From NCBI RefSeq assembly GCF_027943255.1, contig NC_072893.1, forward strand, positions 98,401,784 through 98,465,783: a stretch of 64,000 nucleotides of DNA, read 5' to 3'. A model generated the notes under the pieces. That model had not been told where the DNA came from, ran no database searches, and worked only from the letters and a program-made list of their open reading frames with translations. Shown here piece by piece: positions 1 to 12,400 of the stretch. This DNA comes from Anastrepha obliqua. Taxonomy: Eukaryota; Arthropoda; Insecta; Diptera; Tephritidae. Within the stretch, counting starts at the first letter, position 1. Each line of letters opens with the position of its first letter. Position numbers and translations under genes: made by a program.

Positions 1-365
1 TAGGCTTATTTTGGAGAGTTCGATAAATCCTATTTTTTGGAGGTGTTAAAAAATGGCCGGAGCGTTGGGAGAAGTAAATAAATACCAAATTGCAAATAAA
101 TAAATACCAAAATATTTTTAACCGCTAGCGGTGTTCGTTTAACATATTTTAATACTAAATACGATTGTTTAACTAATATAAAAATAATAATAATTACCTT
201 ACCTAATAAATTGAATTCAACTTTTATCGAAAACAGTTAATGTTTTAAAAATGCATTTTACCTACTCAATTTTTGTTCGTCCAAACTAAATATGCAACAT
301 AACTTATTGTGATATTACTATCAATTGTGTGCGCTTATTTTCAATGTATGTTTATTTATTTGTAG

Positions 366-487
366 CCACGTCTCGCCGACACGCGACGTGCAGCAATACA
401 CTGTGCCGACCTCGATTTGGAATATTATCGCCTGCGGAGTTTTAGCATCACGTCGCATGGTGTGTGCAATTTAGGTGATTCCCTGCG
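366..487 (+). CDS. RGK GTPase, first visible exon
   Basis: Acceptor TTTATTTATTTGTAG ends at 365 and donor GTAAGT starts at 488. It encodes 40 residues and two bases of an Arg codon, including YYRLRSFSITSHGVCNLGDS. It enters in phase 0, so at least one coding exon lies upstream of the window. The frame continues exactly into the exon at 3928, which supports an exon too short to stand out on its own. Confidence 0.8.
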
Positions 488-3400
488 GTAAGTAAACAAT
501 CAGCTACATCAATAGACACGTTAGAAGTAGAAAATGATGAGGACAGTGAAGAGACTGAGGAAGAAGAATATAAGGCAGACGAGACTTGCAACTTAACAAC
601 ACATCAATTCACAAAAACTCATACATACAGCAAAAATATGGTACGAGTGCTTTTGAAGTAGACGCGACCAGACTAAACTACATGCAGTTGGCACTTAGGC
701 TACAAGTGCCAGTTAAAATTAAATATACTATATAATTTGAACAATAAATGCTTAATATATATCTTAAATTAAATTGAATTTCATAATTATCGGATTAGTT
801 GTCCGGTAATTTAATTAAAAAATATTCGTTTAAAAAAACATTTTGTGTTGAATTAGACAGTATACCTAATTATACATGTCTGTATTTAATTATATATTAC
901 AATCTATATTAACGCATTTTACGTTCCCATTATCCAGTGATGCAATATTATACTCCTGACTCACAGAAAATCTTCTGAAATTTTGAGCTCAATCGTAGTG
1001 TGATTCGCTAATTTGAGATATAATACTGTGGGTGAAGTAAGGTGAAGTTATTTGTCAAACTTCGCGGGATTAAAATTTCGCTCTAGTTATTTTTTTCATG
1101 AGTTGGCAGCACTGTTAATAACATCTGGGCAAACTTTCATGTGAATGGCATTATCAGTAATATATCTACGCTTGTGTTTACCAAACGACCAAGAGTGCAT
1201 TTTTCGATTTTTACAATGTCTGATTTGATTGAGCAGAGAAGTGGCATCAAATTTTGTTTGCGGAATGAAATTTCGACTGCGGAAACGTATAGCATGTTGC
1301 AGAAGGCATTTGGTGATTCGACCATGTCACAGAAAAATGTTTATAAGTGATACAAAGACTTCAAAGAGGGTCGAGAACGTGTTGATGACTTGGAGCGCTC
1401 CGGACGACCATCGACGTCAACAGATGACCAACACATCAATAAAGTGAATTAGTTAGTGCCGAAAAATCGTCGGTTGACTGTTAAAGACCTTACTGATATG
1501 ATCGGAATATTAGAAGGATCTGTGAAAACCATTTTGAAAGACCATTTGGGCCTACGAAAAGTCAAATCTCGTTTCGTGCACACACTGCACTCGTTCTTCG
1601 TGACCATTTCGCCAAAAATTCCACGCATATCGTTCCGCAACCACCGTATTCGCCTGATTTGGCTCCGTGTGACTTCTGGCTATTCCCAAAACTCAAGAGA
1701 CCACCCGGGGAACGCGTTTCGAGTCGATTGAGGAGATAAAAGCTGAATCGAAGAAGGTGCTGATGGCTATACCGGAAATGGACTATTTGGCATGTTTCGG
1801 ATATTGGAAAAATCGTTGGCATAAGTGTATTTCAACGAGAGGGGATTATTTTGAAGGCGATGAAATTGATTTACAAGAATAAATAAAGATTTTTCATTTT
1901 ACAACCGAATTCACCTTACTTTTTGCCCACAGTAGTACTGCATCTCTATATACAGGGTGGCTGATTAATTTTGCTACATTAAGAAACTCAAATAACTTTT
2001 TTTTAGTGTATGGAATTCATTTATTTTTTTTCAAGTTGAAGGTCATTAAATTTTATTAAATGTAGCTTAACTAGTTTTAAAAATAATTGAATTTAAATGC
2101 CCCCCATGCTCGTTGACACAAGTGCGGCATCTTAGTAAAAAGTTGTTCATTGCTGCTTTGAGAGTTGCGACAGGAATAGCCGCAATTGTTGCCCGAATGG
2201 ATTGTTTTAGTTCATCCAAATTTGTTGGCTTTGTTTTATAAACTTCTTGTTTACATAAACCCCACAAGAAAAAGTCAGGTGCAGTAAGGTCAGGCGACCT
2301 GGGGGGCCAACGAAATTCGGAGTTTCTTGAAATCAGTTTATTGAGAAATTTTCGTCGCAACTCTGTCATAACAGTCTGGGCTATGTGAGACGTTGCTCCA
2401 TCTTGTTGAAACCACACAGAGTTGAAAGGAATTCTCTTTCGGCGTAGTTCTGGATAGAAAAATTCTTTCAGCATTTTCAAATAACGGTCTCCAGTAACCG
2501 TAACGGTGTGACCATTTTCTTCAAAAAAATAAGGCCCGACAATACAGCGTGAAGAAACCGCACACCACACTGTCACGCGAAGAGGATGCAATTCCGTCTC
2601 GTGGAGTATCTGTGGGTTAGAAGTACTCCATATTCGACAATTTTGTTTGTTCACATTGCCGTTTAAATCGAAATGGGCCTCATCAGACATGAAAAGGCAG
2701 TTTAACATGTTTTGGTCTTCTTCCACCATTTGCAGGATCTTCTGGCAAAATTCCAAGCGAATCGGCAAGTCTGCTGCATTCAGTTTGTTAACCATTTGAA
2801 TTTTGTAGGGAAATAAGTCTAAATCTTTGTGCCTTATTGTTTGCAAAGACTGTCGGCTGACACCAAGTTGAGCAGATAAGCTTCTTGTTGAAACCCTTGG
2901 ATTGCTTTGTATAGCTGCAGCTACAGCAGCGATCGTTTCCTCCGTCCGAACTGGTGGGTTTCGATGATAAGGCCTTCTTGCGACTGTTCCTTGCTCAGCA
3001 AAATTATTCACCAGTCTCATTATGGTCCATCTGCTCGGGGGATCGCCGCCAAACATCCGCCTGTACCCTCTCTGTACCAAAACTACGGACTCCAGTGCGT
3101 GATAGCGGCGGACTATCCAAATTCTTGTTTGCGTGTCCCAGTTATCCATTTTAATAAATTTTAAAGATCAATCTGCAAATTAAAACAAAAATGGAACATA
3201 TAACTTAAAAAGAAAAAAAGTTATTCAATTTTTTTTTTGGTAGCGGCTTTCATCAGCCACTCTGTATAATATATGTGTACATCTTAGACATATAATACAA
3301 TCACAATTTTTTAACTTTTTAATCTGAATCTTTAGAAAACTTCAAGGTATTTAGTTTTAGTATAATATAGTGTAAGTTTTAAGTCGTTCAAAATCGCATT

Positions 3401-6400
3401 TATGTTTTGTTTTGTTTTGAGACGAAAACGATATTGAAATTTTCTTCCATATGGGGCATATATTCGAAAGCCTTTTATATGAAATTATCAACACCTCAGC
3501 GAAAAAGCTAATATTGAATGCGCTATAAAACTATGTACCCACAATTTTTTTAACACTTCTGAATAAAAAAATGGTGTAATTTGGTTAATTATTTTTTAAT
3601 TAATTGATTTTTTGTAAAATTTGTACAAAGTTTGAAGCTTGGAGTTATATGGTTTTCGTTTGAGAATGAAGTATACATTTATGAAAACATTTAAAAATGT
3701 TAAATACAAAAAAAAACATAACTATAACTTGGTAATTTGTCGCAATCCTATTATTTTGAACACAGCTGTAGGTATACAAGTATATGTCAAAATTATGTTC
3801 ACTTTTTCATCCAATCTTGTTTAAAGTTGACTTGCTTTTCATTTATCTTTTTATTTTCCCCGTCCATCCATCACCGTCACTTGCTGCTGTCATCCTCATC
3901 TGCTTACACCTGCTATTCGCTCAAAAGCCGGCGATCACGTTCAATAAACTCGGTCACATCGACGGGCACTTCAAATAGCGGCAAGGACCGAAACAACAGG
4001 TGCGTTTACCGCTGTAATATTGCTGTTAACTCAATAAGGTTTTATACCAAAGCGTGTAGTACAGAATATTATATATCCTACAATGTATTTATTTATTTAA
4101 TGGTGAAGTGTGCAAATTCAATTTTATCTAAATATTTTACCACACTGGTTTCTTTTGCATAGCAATGCATCGCATACATCCGGTGACAACATTTTAGAGT
4201 CAACAGAGAAACAGGATGTAAATAAAGTGCCGATACCCGCCTATAAAATTGCTATGCTCGGAACTTCTGGTGTTGGTAAAACAACATTAACCTATCAATT
4301 CACAACATCCGATTATATTTGCGCCTACGACTTGAGTCTGGGTAAGTGAAGCGTTTGAGAAAGCGAGTTACACCCATTATAAACATCACGTTTTAACTGA
4401 GCTGCCCTTATATTTTTTTCACCTGTAAGTATGCTCGAAGTTTTGCTTTTTGTTTATGACTTCAATCGGCTAGCAAATCTTTGCTTCGGTAAAATGGAGT
4501 GCGAAATGATAAATTCACTGTGTGCACACTAAATAAAATAAGGTTAAAAAAATTATTAAAATTATTTAACTGCACCACAAGCGCATAATATAGGGCCCGC
4601 CATCTATCGTTACGGATTTGAACTAGGTATTATTTGAAGAATGGTAACACTTAGCTGTCATCTGATTTGACAGAAAATTAGTTTTATTCTTCGGCTGAAC
4701 GAAAATGGTTGTGTATACGCTCTAAGAACGCTGGGAAATATTGCGACATTAAGAAGAAGAAAAGCACCGAATGAAGCGTATGTGCGTTACTTTGCGAAAA
4801 AAGTAAGAGAAACTGGGTTGCTTATTGACAAACCAACGCGTGACCGACCAAAAACCGTGCGTACACCCGAAAATATTGCTGCTGTGGCCGAGAGTGTTCG
4901 TGAATCACCAGGAACATCCGTTCACCGTCGTTCTCAACAATTGGACATTTCGGAGACATCATTGAGACGAATTTTGCGTAAAGACCTTGGTATGACGCCG
5001 TACAAAGTCCATATGAATGAAGTTGTGTTCCATCATTAACCGGAAGGATTGTACTTCAAAATAAAAAAAACAGTTTGGAAAAATATTGAGTAGTTTCTTT
5101 TTTATATCATTTTTAATTCCGTAAAGTTATATGGCGGACCCTGAATAATTTGCCGAAAAAATGGTTTTTAAAGAAAAGGTCAAACTACTCGTAGTTGATT
5201 TAGATCACATGTAAAATGGCTGGGTTAAGATATTAAGTCTAGATGAGTGTGCGCATATGCGTGAGTGTGAATGCAGAAAATTTATTGATAATGGATTTAT
5301 AAGAAAGTGTATATGCATACGCATATAATGGTGCGTTTTCGACTTTAAAATGTCAGGCTCGAAGAAAAATTTTTCCGAGTTCACATTGTCACTTCTATCG
5401 CTCATTACGAGCATTAGAGAGAAAAAACAATGTGCATACGCAAGTACGTATAACTAAAAATGTGTATGTATGAGTTAAAAATAGTAAATAACAAAAAAAA
5501 AAAATACCGGTCTAACGGTTAGACGCGATAGAAGTGAAACCTTCCGTAAAACAAACTGAGAGAGAATAAGACGAAAGCAGCATTAGGAGCGGGATAATTA
5601 TAGGTTCATTATAATATTGCTATAAAGTTCATATTTTATTTTCTTCATTTTATTATTATTCATCCTCAATGTTTTCAATTTCAACAAATGATACGAGTGG
5701 CTTATGATAGATAAAATATGATACAAATGCTTTGGTTTCGATGTTGTCAACATATCTTTGAAATACCGCGTCAATGGTTGTTTTTGATCGTGTTGTCGAT
5801 TCAGTGCGATTGTTACACATTTTTAAATTGAATGTTGTATTGAGAACGTCAATTAAAGGAACCGCTGTGTCCAATGCAAAATTTACGTTAAAATCGCCAC
5901 TTAAAATCATTGGAACTTTATTGTAATCTTTTCTAAGTATCCGCGATACTTCTGGTGTATACTTTATTAAATTTTCGTGAATGAATTCCGTGATGCTATT
6001 TATTGATTTTTTTTTCTGTCGATATTCACGACACTTTTCTGTATTATTTTTCGGCATAATTGCGGTAAATATTTAAAAATGAAAATATTTACGAATATAA
6101 AAATACACACGCGGTTGCTATTATGAGCGTCCCCAGCAAAACCTGCGTGACCGAAACTCTAACACAATTACATTTTTTTGAATGTTACAAACACATATGC
6201 ACGCAGGTTTTGCTGGGGCGTGACCGAAACTCTAACACAATTACACATATGCACTCGTATTTGTTTGAAAATCGACTTTTTTTTTGGTTCTCCGTCACCT
6301 TTGGAAAATGTGTAAACAGTAAGCAAACTTTATTCATATACTTTTCCTCATTTTTGCATCAGTAAAATTAAACAAACGCCGTAGCCGAATGGGTTGGTGC

Positions 6401-9400
6401 GTGACTACTATTCAGAATTCACAGAGAGAACGTCAGTTCGAATCTCGGTGAAAACACCAAAATTAAGGAAAACTATTTTTCTAATAGCGCTCACCCCTCA
6501 GCAGGCAATGGCAAAACACCGAGTGTATTTCTGCCATGAAAAAAAGCTCCTCATAAACATATCATAAAATAAAATAAAATAACTGTATAAAAAAATTTTT
6601 TTTCTTGTGATTCGAACCAAGAATTTTGGATCGGAAGCTCACATTGCTAGCCGCTCGGCTATCGCGCCATGCTGTCGGCGCTGGCCTAAAAGTTATTTAG
6701 TTCGTCGCTACGTTTATATGTAATATTCGTAGCCAAGAGTGTCGCTTTTTTCGTTTCACTTTTTCTCAAATCACTCCCAACGATTCTAAAGAAGTTTTCA
6801 CTTCAAAAAAATAACAATTAAAACCAAATGTGACAAGAAAAAACGGTGCTTGTAAGTGAATACGAATATCTACAGTGCTAAATCTTGCTGGACAAAGCAT
6901 GCGTAACAGAGTTTATCCCAAGATGACGCCAAATGGGAAGCAATTAATGGGAGCAGGCGGCTGCCGTATCCGAATGGGTTTTTGCGTGACTACTATTCGG
7001 AATTCGGAGTACGTTGGTTCGAATCTCCGTGAAACACCAAAATGAAGAAAAAGTTTTTTCTAATAGCACGCCACAAATAGGAAGAGGAGCACGGCCAAAC
7101 ACTCAAAAAGGGTGGAAGCGCCAATTATAGAGAACAATCGATCAATGACAGGAATGATAAAATACTCTTACGAATACGAATATGTATTCTCTGTATCGTG
7201 ATAGCAATCTTGATGCAGGCACCTCTTGCTTCAATGCACCAGTATATGAAAACATAATACGCCCTGCGAAAAGACTGCATATTTCATGTGAGAAAAGAAC
7301 AACAACATGAATTCAATAAAAAATATACCTATTTATTGTATAACACGTACATACATACATATATGTACTTATATATTGAACTTAGTAAAATTGAAGGTTA
7401 AGCTTAGCTTGTTTTGACGAACTTGTGTACATAGCTAAATTAAAAATTAAAATGCCACTCATTTGTATGCAACATTTTGAGAACAGACCAAGTGATCCTT
7501 TGAATATTCTGAGAAAAAAAAAACACGAAAGGTCGGATTAAAAATAAAGCAGTAAATTGAATTATTGCTTTTATTTATTTGTTTAACTTCAGTTCAACTA
7601 CACTAAACGCGCTTGGGGAAAAGTAAATTAAAGGTGCACCTACATACACTTATATATTATAACAGAAATTAAAAATAAATAGCTAGTAAATTAAATTTAA
7701 AGTTTTGGATTTTAAAAACTGTCATCAAAATTTTAATCATCAACCTCAAAAACTCTCGAGTTCTAATTTATAGAACGTAGCGTGATGTAATTAAAAACAA
7801 TTGTTTTTTTTCAAATACTAAACGATTTCTTTACTGAAGAACAACGCCTTCTAGTTCCTATATAAAATCGATCGCTTAGGGTTAAAGAAAAAAGGTGGTC
7901 AAAAAAAATTCTAGTATCCCGTGACCGATGAAAACAAGTGGCATTTTAAGATAATTTAAGATAACTAAATTTGTTATTTTTCGTTCCGGCCTAATTTTTC
8001 ATTAAAATTAAAAGTTTTCAATATATTTTCAATTATATTAGAAATACTTTTTTGGGTGGGGATATAGGCCGTCCAGTAACTTGCCTGTACTATGTCTGCC
8101 CAGTTACTTGCCTGGGTTCCCCATCAGGAGGAGCTTCTATCATAACTGGTATGATAGATGCAGGAACCGTTTTGGCTGACGGATCGCTACCCTCTTCTGT
8201 AACCATTTGTTTCGGCTGGGCTTCCTTATTTCCGGCAGCCTTCTGCCTCCATGGTTTCATGGTAACAGAGCTGAACCGGTAATTCAGTCGGTAGCCCATT
8301 CTTTTTACGGTTACGTGCGAGTCCTCCTCAATGCTCAAAATGCGCCACGCTTCGGTTTTCAAGCCGCCGTTTTGAGCTTTCAGAAGCCCTACTGCATATT
8401 CCGCAGACTTTTAATATTGTGCATAGGGGATATATCGCCCTCCCTTTTCGTGTCAAGCTACGGACCTCTCCCTGCCGCGAGCAAACCACTCCGTGGTCTT
8501 CTCCTCCTAGCAGTCCACAAGTAGTAAACCCGGCCTGAAGTAAACCCCACAAACGGCCAGCGGGTGAGTCCTCATCCATTATAGCCTCCTGAAGCACAAT
8601 TAATTATTCCTGCCCTGCCAAGCGAATGCATTTGAAAGCAGCCCAATAGCTAGTTCGCTGTCCATATTATCCAGCGGAGCTGCCGGGGGAGGAATACCCT
8701 GCCGCTTCCTGGGCCGTACTGAAGGAGGCAGTGCATGTGCTCGCTGCCCCTTAGCCTCTTAGCCCCCGCGCCACTCAACCCTGTCCTATAGGGGTCATCC
8801 AACGCGCCGGGCTGTCCAGATGGGGAAGAGTCAAGCGTATGCTCCTTCCCTTTCCCCTACTTGAGTCAGACGACTACCCGGACGTTGCCGACCAGTTTTC
8901 CCAATCCGTTTTTCCCAAAACTTTTTTCCCAATGCTTACTTTTCCCAAAGGCAAATGTTCCCAAATTTTTTCATCCAAACTGTTTTTCCCAAGACTTTTT
9001 TCCCAAAAGTCATTTTTCCCAAAACTTTTGTTCCCAATAAAATAAATTCTTTAGAGGAGTTCTACGCAAAAATACGGTGGATTGCGTAGCCGGAGTCGGA
9101 TTGATGAGGGTTATTTTTTTGAAGCGCGGCCGAAGGCCGCCCACGCGAAAAGGAGTTCTACGCAAAAATACGGTGGATTGCGTAGCCGGAGTTGGACTGA
9201 TGAGGGTTATTTTTTTGAAGCGCGGCCAAAGGCCGCCCACGCGAAAAGGAGTTCTACGCAAAAATACGGTGGATTGCGTAGCCGGAGTCGGACTGATGAG
9301 GGTTATTTTTTTGAAGCGCGGCCGAAGGCCGCCCACGCGAAAAGAAGTTCTGCGCAAAAAAAAAACAAGTTTGGGAAAAATAGGATTTTAATTGAATTGG

Positions 9401-12400
9401 GAAAAATGGTTTTGGGAAAATTGGTTTGGGAGTTATTTTATTGGGAACAAAAGTTTTGGGAAAAATGACTTTTGGGAAAAATGGATTGGGAAAAGTGTAC
9501 GGTAACCCTACCCGGACTCTGAGTGCCAAAGAGGTTTGTGGCTCCTGCTTGCTGGAGATGTCTGCCCATCTCGCTGCTGGGACAACTCCGGTTGATTACT
9601 AACTCGACCAGTGTCCAGCCTTGTGCTAGGTAGCAACGACAACGATGTTGGTTAATGCTTCTCTTCGAGAGTCTCCCAGCTTTACTGTTTCAGATGCTAA
9701 GTCTGTGGTGACTGGCCTACTCGCTATCTCAGCATCTAGGACTGTATAACCCACGGCTGGTGGATAGTTCATCATCCTCACGGGCGTGTTTGAAAAGCGA
9801 CACTTCCGCCTCTGAAAGCCCCGCGAGAAGATGTTTGCCCAGCTTCTTCCTGCCCTTTTTGTTATAGTTGTTCGTATTGTTTTTGTCTGTTTTTTATATT
9901 TGGTTTTTCAGTTTTGTAAATTTTGTTCGTACAACCGCCTGTTTGACAAGGCAAGCTCGGCAGTCTTCAAATTTTTTGGGGACCTCAAAGGTCCACCGCG
10001 CCAGCACCACTTACCGCGGTAAGGCCACAATTACTCCTCAATTCGCCCCGGTGTTGAGGAAGCGCGGTTAAAATACAGCCGAATTTACCTCCTGGCTGCC
10101 CAACAACTCATCCAATGGGCAAGGTGACATATATCACCCTGGATTAGGAGGTGGCCGCTCTTGGTCATCGTTTTCAAGCGGTACCAGACATCAGGTTGAG
10201 TTACCGTTTGCACGACAATTCCTCCTGATGTTTGGATCCGTCTTAAGATCCGAGTAAATTCCTGCACCGAGTCAATGTGCCTGCCGTAGCAGGTACCAAA
10301 GCAGGAGTGGGCCAATTAAGGTAATCGATAATTTAACGACAAATGTTAGTAATTGTTAAAAACAAATTTATCGGTATTAAGCTCATTGCAGAAACATTCA
10401 TACGATTACAGTAATTAAATTGTGAATGTATATTTTTAAAATGAAACCATTGCAAGCAAAGACTCCAAACATGCAAACTCTCTCCGAAGATGCCTGTTTG
10501 TTGATATCCATACAGCTGTAATTTTTTAGGAATACCTAAAAACGAAATGATCTATATATTTTTATCTAAAAATATTGCGACTAGGCTTTGTGCATCACCT
10601 TTCAATTTTTACCATTTTTCAACTTCCAAACTTTAGACATCTAAGATTATTCACTTTGTAACTCACTTTTACTTATTTTTTCATATCGGTCTCCCTCCTT
10701 ACAGACGACGATTACGGCCAAAAAACGGTATCAGTACTTGTTGACGGAATCGAGACGGACTTGGAAATCATCGATCATCCTGCATGTGAAATGTCGGTAA
10801 GTAACTCAACAAACAAACCGTTTGCCGTCTACTGTTATTTAAGGTAGTAGTCTGGTCAAATACTCATTTTTTATAGATATTTCTTAGGAATTTTTTTTAT
10901 AGTATGTTATTATTGACATCAAATAGTATACAAAAACAATTTGTTTTTATTTATTTTTTTGTAGTAGTGTGGCACCAAAGTAAGCGTCTTAAAAAAAATA
11001 GGTTGCTTGTCAACAGGATTTTGGCTCTTCAGGACATCTGAAACGAAAAAGTTAAGCTGATTATTATTCTGTAGGCTTGTCACTCTGGCAAATGCTACAA
11101 TGGGAAAATATTTTTGAAAAATAATAAAATGGCAGAGTTTTTGGAAAAAAAGGTATGTTTATTCGGGTGGAAATCAGACTGTAGTGTGGATGATAGGAAA
11201 AGTAGGAAATGAAAGGGAGTGTTTCGAGTGTAATGTGTCTTGAAAAAGTCAAATCGATGATGGTACTTCTTAGTGTTGTTGACTTATTAACGTCTGATGC
11301 ACAATCGAAATTCAACATATCTTTCATGAATTCGATAAATGTTTCGTAATTTTTCACGTTTGTGTAGATGTAACTTGATCAATTCCATTGCGATTCCATT
11401 TACCTCCTTTTCTATATATATTATCTAAACAAATAAAATTAAAATGTTGTTTTGAAAATTGTAACCATTACATCAGTATTTTCTTATGACGTTGTCACGT
11501 TAAACTATCGTCAGTAAACCGACTTTACAGACAACCTCTTATTTTTTAAGACGCTTACTTTGGTGCCACACTACTACAGAAAAATATGTAAAAAACAAAA
11601 ATTGTTTTGTATACTATTTGATATCAATAAAAACATACTATAAAATTAAAACGATCGTACTTTATTTTCTTAAAAAAAAAATTCCCACAAAATATCTATA
11701 AAAAAGGAGTATTTGACCAGACTATTACCTCAATGTCAGCATCGCATTGTCGAGTTACCGCTCTGTGCCATAGGTACAGGCATATGCAGAGAACTTTCAC
11801 TATACAATACGAGGTGTGTTAAAAAAATAAGGTGAATTTAAAAATTGCGCGGGCTACGTATATGCAACTTTCGATTATTATTCGATTATAGAAATTTCTA
11901 TTCTTTTTTATGTTGGTACACTCGTCTCGAAGATATGTTCACGGTTTTAGCAACATAGCATATTTAGTTTGTTTGTGAAAGCCATAAATAAGATAAGTGT
12001 TAAGGGAGTTCGGCGATTTTCTGCTATCGATTGTTGGCTCTCCTGGACTCTGCCATTAAAACGATTGGGATTTGGTTTCGATGTCATAACCAAATACTCA
12101 TGATTCGTCACCAGATATGGCCCTTTTAAGCAGCCTTATTTTTTGAACACACCTCGTATACTTATACATATGTACGTTCTCTGCACATTACATTCATATA
12201 CTGAAAGCACTAGTACCTTCTCATACAGCGCATGACATGAGCATATGCTACTGCTCTCAGCTAGTTAAAATAAACTGCCATTAGCACATTGGTGAATTTT
12301 GTGGTTGTTGCAGAAGGTGTACAATTTTTCTGGCATTACTTAATAACAATATGATTTTTCAACTAACCATTGCCTTTTCCTTCGGATCATTCTTGTTATC

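Larger units (their letters stand above)
8050..10320 (-). mobile_element. LOA-type non-LTR retrotransposon 5' part, degenerate
   Basis: This GC-richer block reads on the minus strand. Near 8362-8250 the frame KTEAWRILSIEEDS resembles the DUF4780 region at the C-terminus of LOA-clade ORF1 proteins (compare 34034-34588). The 10315-8600 part looks like 5' leader and ORF1 remnant with many stops. No endonuclease or reverse transcriptase is present. A foldback-like element sits at 8883-9507. Outer limits are estimates from composition. Confidence 0.5.

Noticed and set aside
1..365. Further upstream RGK exon in the first 365 bp
   Set aside because: No open frame with a fitting donor was seen; it reads as AT-rich intron.
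2907..3164. Plus-strand open frames opposite the DD41D transposase
   Set aside because: Shadow frames of a confident minus-strand gene with no domain of their own.
6377..6450. tRNA gene near 6380
   Set aside because: Boxes A and B are present but no acceptor stem or anticodon arm closes, and the unit continues into a repeated SINE body.
8207..8524. Plus-strand 105-residue frame
   Set aside because: It overlaps a region that makes family sense only on the minus strand (DUF4780-like text) and has no domain.
9010..9468. Long open frames of 104 to 128 residues on both strands (for example 9077-9391, 9082-9468)
   Set aside because: They arise because the 96-bp tandem unit is a multiple of three; the protein text repeats itself and exists in several frames at once.
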